The notes under the pieces were generated by a model. The model worked only from the letters and a program-made list of their open reading frames with translations. It was not told the DNA's origin and did no database searches. Shown here piece by piece: positions 7,743-15,001 of a DNA stretch of 25,662 nucleotides (its first letter is position 1; every line of letters begins with the position of its first letter). The stretch is taken from the NCBI GenBank assembly GCA_035525365.1, contig DATLEK010000043.1, forward strand, positions 1-25,662, in the 5' to 3' direction. Made by a program: the position numbers and the translations under genes. The stretch is from GCA-2861595 sp035525365 (GTDB lineage Bacteria; Actinomycetota; Acidimicrobiia; Acidimicrobiales; GCA-2861595).

Positions 7743-7762
7743 ACCGTTGCCGGTTCAGTATA
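7743..7762 (-). promoter_or_regulatory. Possible vapBC promoter and operator
   Basis: On the minus strand, TATACT (7762-7757) resembles a -10 box about 40 bases before the vapB ATG. No good -35 is visible. Just downstream lies the inverted repeat ACCG-N4-CGGT (7743-7754), flanked by gatatc and tatatc arms. This position suits repression by VapBC. The sequence resemblance is seen; the function is inferred. Confidence 0.4.
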
Positions 7763-7849
7763 TCGAGCGTGGGCCGGACTGAGTGGTGGGGTCGATCAGC
7801 TCTGGTTGACGTGGATGTCCGGCCAATCCCCCCCTGAATCCCGAATTGG

Positions 7850-7865
7850 TATGCTTAATGAGGTG
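7850..7865 (+). promoter_or_regulatory. -10-like box before the RHH antitoxin relic, possible leaderless start
   Basis: TATGCT (7850-7855) lies seven bases before the in-frame GTG at 7863. In actinobacteria a TANNNT box at this distance often drives a leaderless transcript starting at the GTG. There is no matching -35 at 17 bp spacing and no clear Shine-Dalgarno. Confidence 0.3.
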
Positions 7866-8117
7866 CCAGGAAACCAGATAGCTGTGCGGCTTCCCGAGGA
7901 ACTCCTAGATCAACTCGATGACCTCGTCACCAAGGGGGTTTACGGAAGTCGGGCCGCGGCGGTACGCGCTGGGATCGAGGCCATCACGAGGTTGCAGCGC
8001 CGCCATGAGGTCGATCGAGCTCTCGTCGAGGGGTACCGGCGAATCCCTGCCTCGTGAGCGGAGAACGACGCCGCCATCGCCTCTCTGGCCGAAGCCATCG
8101 AGGAGGAGCCTTGGTGA
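7851..8117 (+). pseudogene. Ribbon-helix-helix (CopG-type) antitoxin with an in-frame stop
   Basis: The product reads NQIAVRLPEELLDQLDDLV, then YGSRAAAVRAGIEAI and a segment ending VEGYRRIPAS, then a TGA at 8055-8057. These are the ribbon-helix-helix and start of the tail of a MazE-like/CopG antitoxin. In the same frame directly after the stop, 19 more codons encode AENDAAIASLAEAIEEEPW and then TGA at 8115. That is the acidic EEPW tail with which antitoxins of this type normally end. The simplest reading is a nonsense mutation that removed the toxin-neutralising tail and left a 64-68 residue DNA-binding piece. The start is the ATG at 7851 or the GTG at 7863; the open frame back to 7806 adds no family sequence. 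Confidence 0.65.
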
Positions 8118-8140
8118 GCGAACCTCGACGCGGAGAGGAA
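8114..8140 (+). pseudogene. Stub of a MazF/PemK-type toxin start
   Basis: A GTG at 8114 overlaps the ancestral antitoxin stop (GTGA), exactly where the toxin gene of such pairs begins. The first codons read VSEPRRGE, like the RRGE start of MazF/PemK toxins, which is normally followed by a VWW-type strand. After about eight codons the resemblance stops and the sequence passes into the next relic. Only a few codons support this, so it is a context-based inference. Confidence 0.35.
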
Positions 8141-8149
8141 AGCAGCTGC

Positions 8150-8550
8150 AGGCGTCGTGCATCAGCCTGCCCGAGGACCCGGCCCTGGCGCGCCTCGCCG
8201 ATGCCTACGACACCAGAGCGGGCGAGACGACGATCGACTGGACCCGTTTGCGTGGCTTCATCGACTGGCTGCGCCTTCATCCGCACAGGATCGAGGAGGC
8301 CATCGAGACGCCCGCTCCACGCACGGACCCGCTTCTCGACGCGTTGTTGGCAGGCATCGCCGAGAAGCTCGCAGCCGACGCTGGCCTGGTCACGCCTCGA
8401 TGGACCCGAAGCGTCCCGCCCCTCCCGCGGACGTGGGCGCCACCCGGCACGCCACGGATGATCGCCAGGGCCGAGAAGGCGACCCCCGAAGCCTTCCGGC
8501 GTCGCAACATCATCCTGGCCGAAGCCGATCTCTGGCGCCCCTGTGACTGA
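8150..8550 (+). pseudogene. Headless antitoxin-like gene, partner of the following nucleotidyltransferase
   Basis: From about 8160 the frame reads SLPEDPALARLADAYDTRAG, then a segment with FIDWLRLHPHRIEEAIETP, DPLLDALLAGIAEKLA, WTRSVPPLP and FRRRNIILAEADLWRP. This resembles the C-terminal region of proteins encoded directly before DUF6036-type nucleotidyltransferase genes in actinobacteria, which are thought to be antitoxins. No ATG, GTG or TTG lies at the edge of the conserved part; the open frame further upstream is a shadow of the RHH relic in another frame. The 5' end therefore appears lost by the same event that cut the toxin stub. The stop overlaps the next gene by 8 nt, so the old operon junction survives. 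The partner assignment is from memory of the family. Confidence 0.5.
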
Positions 8551-8934
8551 GGGCGTTCTCGATCGGGAGGCCATCATTGGCCTCCTCGACGATGTCGCCA
8601 TGCGACTTGAACGGGCCGATCACCAACGGCTGGATCTCGTCGTGGTGGGCGGTGCGTTCATGGCCCTGCACGCGCTGCGTGCCACCACCGCCGACATCGA
8701 CACGATCACCCGCCTCGACGACGAACTCCGATCAACTGTCGAGGCCGTGGCTGTCGAGCGAGGCCTGCGCCGGGACTGGCTGAATGACCGCGCCGCCGGC
8801 TTCGCTCCAGCGGGTCTGGCGATTGCCGACTGTGAGACGCTCCTGGCTCGGCCCCGTCTCATCGCTCTCGGGCCTCCCGCCGACTTCGTAGGCTTGCCGC
8901 CGCGGGTGGCTCGAGCTGTAGCTCGTCTCTCGGA
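8543..8934 (+). pseudogene. DUF6036-type nucleotidyltransferase, C-terminus lost
   Basis: It starts at a GTG inside the preceding relic's end. The first ~120 residues look intact: LDLVVVGGAFMALHALRATT then ADIDTITR is the GG...DiD nucleotidyltransferase-like signature of DUF6036 proteins (MNT-like toxins), followed by DWLNDRAAGFAP and LLARPRLIALGPPADFV. The family then continues with a conserved C-terminal part (xFLMKLYRA-like and an acidic end), which is absent. The sequence instead runs into low-similarity DNA and then, from 8935, antisense through the nudix gene, with the frame open by chance to 9586. I read it as truncated. It might still make a protein with a foreign C-terminus, but that is unlikely to be functional. 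Confidence 0.55.
8912..8925 (-). terminator. Small hairpin after the nudix gene
   Basis: CGAGC-TACA-GCTCG on the minus strand forms a 5-bp stem with a 4-base loop, about ten bases after the nudix stop. There is no U tract, so it would be a weak or Rho-assisted end of the long pyrG operon. Confidence 0.25.
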
Positions 8935-9489
8935 TCAGGTGGTCGACAAGCGGTCCAAGGCGAGGAGGAGGCCGATGATGGTCTTCGAGTCCACGATCGC
9001 GCCGGAGGCGATGAGGGCCGGCACGTCGGCGAGGGCCACGTGTTCGATGGTCATGTGCTCCTCCTCCACGCCTTGGGTGTCGGTGGGGCATGGCTCGAGA
9101 TCGAGGGCCAGGAAGATGGTGGAGCTCTCGTCGCAGAAGCCGGGCGAGTTCAGGAAGTCACAGAGATGTTCCAGGCGACCGGCCCGCATGCCGACCTCCT
9201 CCTCCAGCTCCCGGCGGGCGGTCAGGGCCCGGTCCTCGCCGGCGATGTCGCACTTGCCGGCGGGGATCTCCAGCAGCTCGCGGTCGACGGCCGAGCGGTA
9301 CTGGCGGACCAGGATCACCATGCCGTCGTCGAGCACCGGCACGACCGAGACGGCGCCGGGATGGCGCACGACCTCACGCTCGAACCCGGTGCCGTCGGGC
9401 GCTACGAAACGACCGAGGGCGGCACTGACGATGTGGCCCTTCCACAGCGTCTTTTCGTCCAGTTGGCGGAAGCCGGCGGGCTCGCTCAC
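8935..9489 (-). CDS. NUDIX hydrolase, ADP-ribose pyrophosphatase type
   Basis: A 184-residue NUDIX protein predicted to split ADP-ribose into AMP and ribose 5-phosphate. The Nudix box is visible as GKCDIAGEDRALTARRELEE then EVG. It has one extra residue between the first Gly and Glu, a form I recall in the actinobacterial homologue Rv1700. HPGAVSVVPVLDDGMVILVRQYR is the usual strand pair before the box in ADPRases. The GTG at 9489 overlaps the pyrG stop by 4 nt (GTGA), so the longer frame to 9618 inside pyrG is rejected. It is the last gene of the long minus-strand operon. Confidence 0.9.
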   Translation of the reverse strand: MSEPAGFRQLDEKTLWKGHIVSAALGRFVAPDGTGFEREVVRHPGAVSVVPVLDDGMVILVRQYRSAVDRELLEIPAGKCDIAGEDRALTARRELEEEVGMRAGRLEHLCDFLNSPGFCDESSTIFLALDLEPCPTDTQGVEEEHMTIEHVALADVPALIASGAIVDSKTIIGLLLALDRLSTT

Positions 9490-11108
9490 ACGTCGAGCAG
9501 CGTGGGGTTGCGACCCTCGGCCCGCTCGACGGCCGCACCCACCAGCTCGAAGAACAGCGGGTGGGGCCGGTCGGGGCGGCTCTTGAACTCGGGGTGGGCC
9601 TGCGTGCCGATCCAGCACGGGTGACCTGGTAGCTCGATGAACTCCACGAGGCGGTCGTCGGGCGAGGTGCCCGAGCAGACGAGGCCCGCTGCTTCGAGAC
9701 GGTGGCGGTGGCGGGGGTTGACCTCGTAGCGGTGGCGGTGGCGCTCGTAGACCACGGGCTCGCCGTAGGCCTTCTCGATCACCGAGCCCGGCAGCAGGCG
9801 GGCGACATAGGAGCCGAGGCGCATGGTGCCACCCATGTCGACGACTTCCCGCTGTTCGTCCATGAGGTCGATGACCAGGAACGGTGAGTCAGGATCGAAC
9901 TCCCGGGAGTTGGCGCCGGCCATGCCGGCCACGTTGCGGGCGTACTCGATAACCATCACCTGCAGGCCGAGGCACAGACCCAGGCAGGGGATCTCGTGCT
10001 CACGGGCGTAGCCGGCGGCGGCGATCTTGCCTTCGATGCCCCGCTCCCCGAAGCCGCCGGGGATGACGATGCCGTCGAGGTCACGCAGCCGGCTCTCGGC
10101 GAGAAGACCGGTGATCTCCTCGGCCTGGATCCACTCGATCTCGACCCGGGCGCCGTGGTGGAACCCGGCGTGGCGGAGGGCCTCGACCACCGAGAGGTAG
10201 GCGTCGGGCAGGTTGACGTATTTGCCGATGAGGCCGATACGTACAGGGCGGGTGGCGGCGTCGACTCTCTCCACGACCCGCTCCCATGCCGTCAGGTCGG
10301 GGATTCCGTCGAGACGCAGGATCTGGCAGACCACGTCGTCGAGGCCCTCCTGGTGGAGGACAAGCGGTATTACGTAGATGTTGCGGGCGTCCACCGCGCT
10401 GACCACGGCGTTCATCGGCACGTCGCACAGAAGTGAGATCTTCTGCTTGAGGCCGTCGGAGATGGGCTTGTCGGAGCGGCACACGATGACATCGGGCTGG
10501 ATGCCCCGGCTGCGCAGCTCGGTGACGGAGTGCTGGGTGGGCTTGGTCTTCTGCTCCCCGCTCGGCCCGATGTAGGGCACCAGGGTGAGGTGGATGTAGC
10601 AGACGTTGTCCCGACCCACGTCCTTGCGGAACTGCCGGAGAGCTTCGAGGAACGGGAGGATCTCGATGTCGCCCACCGTGCCGCCGACCTCGGTGATGAC
10701 GACATCGACCTCGTCGGTGGCGAGCCGCTTGATCCGCTCCTTGATCTCGTCGGTGACGTGGGGGATGACCTGCACCGTGCGGCCGAGAAAGTTGCCACGC
10801 CGCTCCTTGGCTATGACCGACTGGTAGATCGAGCCGGTGGTGGCGTTGGAGTCCCGGTGGAGGTTCTCGTCGATGAACCGCTCGTAGTGGCCGAGATCCA
10901 GGTCGGTCTCGCCGCCATCCTCGGTGACGAACACCTCGCCGTGCTCGAAGGGGTTCATCGTGCCGGGGTCGACGTTGATGTAGGGGTCCAGCTTCTGCAT
11001 GGTCACCCGCAGGCCCCGGCTCTTGAGGAGCCGCCCCAGCGACGAAGCGGTCAGGCCTTTTCCCAACGACGAGGCCACGCCCCCCGTTACGAAGATGTGC
11101 TTCGCCAC
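9486..11108 (-). CDS. pyrG: CTP synthase
   Basis: A 540-residue CTP synthase, which aminates UTP to CTP using ATP and glutamine. The N-terminal synthetase domain opens with HIFVTGGVASSLGKG and contains KLDPYINVDPGTM and EVGGTVGDIE (about 140-149). The C-terminal class I glutamine amidotransferase domain has PGGFGERG (about 350-357), the nucleophile Cys379 in CLGLCLG, and the His505/Glu507 pair in AHPEF. Length is as expected. It starts 17 nt after the MraY-like gene stop and overlaps nudix by 4 nt. Its product CTP also feeds activated-lipid synthesis, which fits the envelope genes upstream. Confidence 0.97.
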   Translation of the reverse strand: MAKHIFVTGGVASSLGKGLTASSLGRLLKSRGLRVTMQKLDPYINVDPGTMNPFEHGEVFVTEDGGETDLDLGHYERFIDENLHRDSNATTGSIYQSVIAKERRGNFLGRTVQVIPHVTDEIKERIKRLATDEVDVVITEVGGTVGDIEILPFLEALRQFRKDVGRDNVCYIHLTLVPYIGPSGEQKTKPTQHSVTELRSRGIQPDVIVCRSDKPISDGLKQKISLLCDVPMNAVVSAVDARNIYVIPLVLHQEGLDDVVCQILRLDGIPDLTAWERVVERVDAATRPVRIGLIGKYVNLPDAYLSVVEALRHAGFHHGARVEIEWIQAEEITGLLAESRLRDLDGIVIPGGFGERGIEGKIAAAGYAREHEIPCLGLCLGLQVMVIEYARNVAGMAGANSREFDPDSPFLVIDLMDEQREVVDMGGTMRLGSYVARLLPGSVIEKAYGEPVVYERHRHRYEVNPRHRHRLEAAGLVCSGTSPDDRLVEFIELPGHPCWIGTQAHPEFKSRPDRPHPLFFELVGAAVERAEGRNPTLLDV

Positions 11109-11125
11109 GGGGGACCACCCTACCG

Positions 11126-11980
11126 CTACCGGGCTCCTCTGCGGTGGAGACGGCCGGCGGCGTCGAGTGCCCGCAGCGGAGGCACGGCCTCGATCACCCG
11201 GCCGAATGAGACCACCTCGCTGGCCAGGTTCAGCACGACGACGGCGAGGAGGGCGGCGTTCCTGGTGGCGGGAGCGCAGGCCGCCACCACCCCGATGCCC
11301 ATGGCTCCGCCCAGGACGTTGGCGCCGGCATCGCCGAGCATGATCCGCTCGTGGAGGTCGTCGAGCAGCAGGGCCAGCGCGGCGCCGGCGAGCACGGCGA
11401 CTCCGGTGAGAGCGGTGGCGCCGGCGGTGGCCAGTGCGAGCACGACAAATGACCCCAGGCCCACCTTGATCGTGCGCCCCGGCGCCCGGTCGAACAGGTT
11501 CCCGAGATTGGCGGCCAGCGCGACCAGGGCGGCGTCGGCCAGTAGGCGGCCGGCCGCCTTGCCGGCGAATGGCGCCACCGCGACCATCGCCACCGCCCCG
11601 CCGGCGATGACCTTCACTCCGCCGGTGGTGAGCCGCCCGCGCCCCAGCGACGACAGATGACCCCGGAACCCGCGGGCTTCCCCGGAGCCGACAAGATCGT
11701 CGAAGACCCCTACCAGTCCCATCCCCAGGGCGACGACGGCCACGGCCACCCGGTCGACGGGCGGGCCCCCCGCGTCACCTATGCCGGCGGCGCCGGCCAC
11801 CGCCCGTCCGCCCTCGATCATCACCAGGGTCAGGGGCAGGATGATCCCAGCCCCGGTGGCGACGTCATGTCCCCGGTAGTTCTGGCGCTGGAGCATGGGA
11901 GTGGTGAAGGTGGGCCGGAGCAGCAACCACAGCAGGCGTGCGGCCAGGAAACCGGCGGCACCGGCGACGAGAAGGGTCAC
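11126..11980 (-). CDS. MraY/WecA-like polyprenyl-phosphate sugar-1-phosphate transferase
   Basis: A 284-residue integral membrane protein with about eight to ten helices. Family landmarks are visible in order: a first helix then QRQNYRGHDVATGAG, the DD pair in GVFDDLVGSG (about D94/D95), the Asn/Asp region AANLGNLFDRAPGRT (about 157-170), and the cytoplasmic Asp in IMLGDAGAN (about D217). These enzymes move a sugar phosphate from a UDP-sugar to undecaprenyl or decaprenyl phosphate. It is shorter than MraY (usually ~360) and lacks the typical His-rich loop, so it is not the canonical MraY. The GTG start overlaps the stop of the upstream fusion protein by 4 nt, which suggests a shared pathway. 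The sugar substrate is unknown. Confidence 0.75.
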   Translation of the reverse strand: MTLLVAGAAGFLAARLLWLLLRPTFTTPMLQRQNYRGHDVATGAGIILPLTLVMIEGGRAVAGAAGIGDAGGPPVDRVAVAVVALGMGLVGVFDDLVGSGEARGFRGHLSSLGRGRLTTGGVKVIAGGAVAMVAVAPFAGKAAGRLLADAALVALAANLGNLFDRAPGRTIKVGLGSFVVLALATAGATALTGVAVLAGAALALLLDDLHERIMLGDAGANVLGGAMGIGVVAACAPATRNAALLAVVVLNLASEVVSFGRVIEAVPPLRALDAAGRLHRRGAR

Positions 11981-14925
11981 GGTGAGGTGACCCCGACACC
12001 CGGGGGACGAAGCGCCGGCAGCCCGGTGCCGAGGTGGTCCAGGGTGAGGGGAGCTGCATCCCGCTGGAGGGCCAGCAGGGTCAGGAACGGCCCGATGTAG
12101 ACGAAGACGAGGGCGGTCACGACCACCCCGGAGTCGTTCACGGCATAACCGAGGAGCCCCGCGGCCAGGACGCCGACGACGGCGGCCCGCACGGCGGAGC
12201 GCGGCGGCAACAGCCGTGACCAGCCCCGCCCGAAGCCGAGGACCGAGAGCATGTACAGCGCCACGATCGGGATCGTCCAGGTCCACGGGGACCGGAAGGT
12301 GCGCATGTTGGCCGCCACCTTGCGGTTCACCGTCGTGGTAAGCGGCTCCAGCCCCTGCTCGCTCACCCGGGTAACCAGCGTGCCGAGGTGGGTCCGCGAA
12401 TCCACCGGGCGCAGGAGGTCTATCCCTGTGGCCACCACCAGGGCGGCGAGGGTCACGGCGGCGGCGATGGCGACGGCCCGCAAGCTCATCCGGCGACCCG
12501 ACAGGGCCAGAAGGGTGAGGCCGAACACCGGGACCAGGGTGAGGATGCCGCCCACATCGGCCCCGAGGGACGGCGCGCCATCGGCCACGACGACCAGAGC
12601 GAAGATGCAGGCCGCTGTCACCAGGGCCTCCCGCCGGCGGGGCGCATGGTGGACGTGGAGGGCTACGGCGATGATGGTGGTGGAGGCGAGCGTGGCGAAG
12701 GCGGTGTTGCCGAAGCCGGTGAAGCGGGCCGCCGTGTGCAGCGAGTAGCCGAGCAGGCTCGAGGTCTGGAGGCGGGCGCCGGTGGCCACATCGAGCACGA
12801 GGAGGAGCACCGTCGCGCCACACACCCAGGCCAGCGGCGCCAGCGGCCGGCGCCGCGCCCTGAGGGCCACAGCGACGATGCCGGCGTCGATGGCCAGCAG
12901 GACGGGAACGGCGCCGGATCCGAGAGCACCGATGTCGGGAACGGCCCGCAGCACGAAGGTGGCAAGCGGCCAGGCGCTGACCGCCAGCACCGTCCAGCGC
13001 AATGCCGCTCCGGCCCTGCCGGCACCGCCCAGGCGGGAAAAGGCCAGCGCGGCCAGCAGGTAGACCACGGCCTGGATGAAGATGTAGGTGACAGTGAGGC
13101 GGAAGTAGATGGCCTCCCGGACGGCGGCGTCACGGTCGATCCGTCGAAGCCGGTCCAGGTCGATATCGCCGGGGTGGTACCGCAGGGAGTGGCCGATCAT
13201 CCCCTCGGGAACCGGAGCCCCGAGGGCGGCGAGAACGGTAGGCGCGAGATCGGTGAGAGTGACGACACCAAGGCGCTTGGTCGACAGCGAGTGGATGTAG
13301 CCCGGCTCCACGCCGGCGCCGCTGGCGACCATTGGTGTGAGGTGCCAGCGCTTGCTCGGTGGAGCCACCGACACCACCAACAGCAGCGCGTCGGGCCCCG
13401 CCGCCGAGGCCACCTCACCGAGCAGGTCGTCGGTGGCCCGCAGCGCGGCGCGCCGGGCCCGTGCGCCCTGGGCCGGTGTCGACACGGCGACGAACTCGGC
13501 GGCCCGCTCGAGGTCGCCGGAATCGACGACGATCACGTCGGCCTTCAGCAGAGCCGACAGCACCGCGTCCGTCATGGCCTCGGGATCCGAGCGGAAACCG
13601 AACGGGGCGCCGGGGTCGGATACCAGTAGCGAGGCGTCCACCGTCCCGAAGTCCACCGAGCCGTTGCTGTCCATCAGCGCGGCGCCGGCCGGTCGCACCA
13701 GCGGGGGGCGCCGGGGCAGATCGGCGACCCCGGTATCGGCATTGCCCACCACCGCCGTCCGCAGTCTGGCCCGCCCCAGGGCGTCGCCCAGCGCGCCCGG
13801 GGCGCTGGACAGGTGCCGCCCCTCGTTCAAGCGGATGGTGGGAGGAGCACCCACCACCACCACCTGACCCAGCGGCTCCGTGCCGGTGCGTCGGGAGAGA
13901 GCCTGGCCGGCGGTACTGCCCTCGAGCGGGGTATCGACGTCAAAGGCCGCACCCGCGTCGGCCGTGGCGCGCACGCGTGTGCCGGCGCCGACGGTGGCGT
14001 AACCCTCGGTGGTGGAAGGGCGCCCGGCGATGGTACGAACGCTGGTGGCCGCCACCGCGCCCCGCTCCAGGAGGGTGTCCAGGTGAGGCATGGCACCGGT
14101 GCCGATGTCCTCCCACCCGAGCTTGGGAGCGCCGAAGATGACCACCTTCGAAGGTCGCTCCGACGGGGCCACGCTCGACGGCTCCCACCGGCTCCCCGAC
14201 CAGATCATCGCTCCCATGAGCACACCGAAGGCCACGAGGATGGCCCCCACCCGCTGGGTGCCGGAGGTGAGCCGGGGCCACAGGGCCCGGGCCACGTCCA
14301 GGCCCTGGCGGGCCCGGTGTCCGAACCCGGCGAGGGACCGGCCGGTGTGGCGGTGGTCCATGTCGAGATCCACCTCGACCACCCGGGCTCCGGCCCGGCG
14401 GGCGTCGATGGTCATGGCTGTCTCGAGGCCGAAGCGCGCGCCCAGCGTGAGGGATCGCAACAAGGGGGCGAGCACGGCTCGCTGGCCCGACAGCGGCGCC
14501 CGTGTCGGTTGTCCGGTGGCCCGGAGAACACCCGCCGCGGCGAGCCGGCGCACGGCGCCGAAGCCCCCGCGGCCTCCCGCCGAGGGCAGTACGGCGATGC
14601 TCATGTCCGCCTGTCCCGAGAGCACCGGTGGCAGAAGCGCCTGGGACCGCGCCGCCGTGGACCCGAGGTCGGCGTCGATCAGCAGGTAGACGTCGGCCTC
14701 CGGCGTGGCGTCGATCCCGGCGCGCACGGCCCCGCCCTTGCCTACATTGGCGGGGAGACGCAGCACCCTGGCCCCGGCGGCGGCGGCCACCGCCGCGGTG
14801 TCGTCGACCGATCCGTCGTCGACAACGAGGACCTCGTCGACCTCGTCCAGCTCCGTCAGCGCCTGCACCGTGGCGGCCACGGAGTCGGCCCGGTCCTTGG
14901 CCGGCACCAGAGCGACGACCGTCAC
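11977..14925 (-). CDS. Fusion protein: GT2 glycosyltransferase, AlkP-like domain and polytopic membrane domain
   Basis: About 982 residues in three parts. Residues 1-215 are a family 2 glycosyltransferase: VTVVALVPAKDRADS, VVDDGSVDDT (D36/D37), NVGKGGAVRAG, DAD (84-86), and RFGLETAMTIDARRAGARV, like polyprenyl-phosphate or phosphoglycerate sugar transferases. A membrane helix follows at about 226-243. Residues about 258-640 resemble an alkaline-phosphatase-fold domain (MPHLDTLLERGAVAATSVRT, STTEGYATVGAGTR, and late LTPMVASGAGVEPGY, TLTDLAPTVLAALG), but the first metal-binding Asp position reads VVIFGAPKLG with no Asp. Residues about 680-965 carry around ten membrane helices. The GTG at 14925 is chosen for its GGTGGGGG Shine-Dalgarno; GTGs at 14937 and 14973 are alternatives, and the frame beyond lies inside mctB. 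Probably an envelope polymer enzyme. Confidence 0.75.
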   Translation of the reverse strand: MTVVALVPAKDRADSVAATVQALTELDEVDEVLVVDDGSVDDTAAVAAAAGARVLRLPANVGKGGAVRAGIDATPEADVYLLIDADLGSTAARSQALLPPVLSGQADMSIAVLPSAGGRGGFGAVRRLAAAGVLRATGQPTRAPLSGQRAVLAPLLRSLTLGARFGLETAMTIDARRAGARVVEVDLDMDHRHTGRSLAGFGHRARQGLDVARALWPRLTSGTQRVGAILVAFGVLMGAMIWSGSRWEPSSVAPSERPSKVVIFGAPKLGWEDIGTGAMPHLDTLLERGAVAATSVRTIAGRPSTTEGYATVGAGTRVRATADAGAAFDVDTPLEGSTAGQALSRRTGTEPLGQVVVVGAPPTIRLNEGRHLSSAPGALGDALGRARLRTAVVGNADTGVADLPRRPPLVRPAGAALMDSNGSVDFGTVDASLLVSDPGAPFGFRSDPEAMTDAVLSALLKADVIVVDSGDLERAAEFVAVSTPAQGARARRAALRATDDLLGEVASAAGPDALLLVVSVAPPSKRWHLTPMVASGAGVEPGYIHSLSTKRLGVVTLTDLAPTVLAALGAPVPEGMIGHSLRYHPGDIDLDRLRRIDRDAAVREAIYFRLTVTYIFIQAVVYLLAALAFSRLGGAGRAGAALRWTVLAVSAWPLATFVLRAVPDIGALGSGAVPVLLAIDAGIVAVALRARRRPLAPLAWVCGATVLLLVLDVATGARLQTSSLLGYSLHTAARFTGFGNTAFATLASTTIIAVALHVHHAPRRREALVTAACIFALVVVADGAPSLGADVGGILTLVPVFGLTLLALSGRRMSLRAVAIAAAVTLAALVVATGIDLLRPVDSRTHLGTLVTRVSEQGLEPLTTTVNRKVAANMRTFRSPWTWTIPIVALYMLSVLGFGRGWSRLLPPRSAVRAAVVGVLAAGLLGYAVNDSGVVVTALVFVYIGPFLTLLALQRDAAPLTLDHLGTGLPALRPPGVGVTSP

Positions 14926-15001
14926 GTTCGCCCCCACCGCGCCGGCGTAAAGCTCTCGGAACGCATCAGCCACAGGCCGGCCGGCGCCGGCGACGCAGTC
15001 G

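Noticed and set aside
7918..8160. Upstream part of the frame ending at 8550
   Set aside because: It is out of frame with the RHH relic it overlaps and has no domain pattern; only the part from about 8160 shows family-like sequence.
8935..9586. Extension of the nucleotidyltransferase frame through the nudix gene
   Set aside because: The product from 8935 on is antisense to a well-supported nudix gene and reads as Arg/Ser-rich low-complexity sequence.
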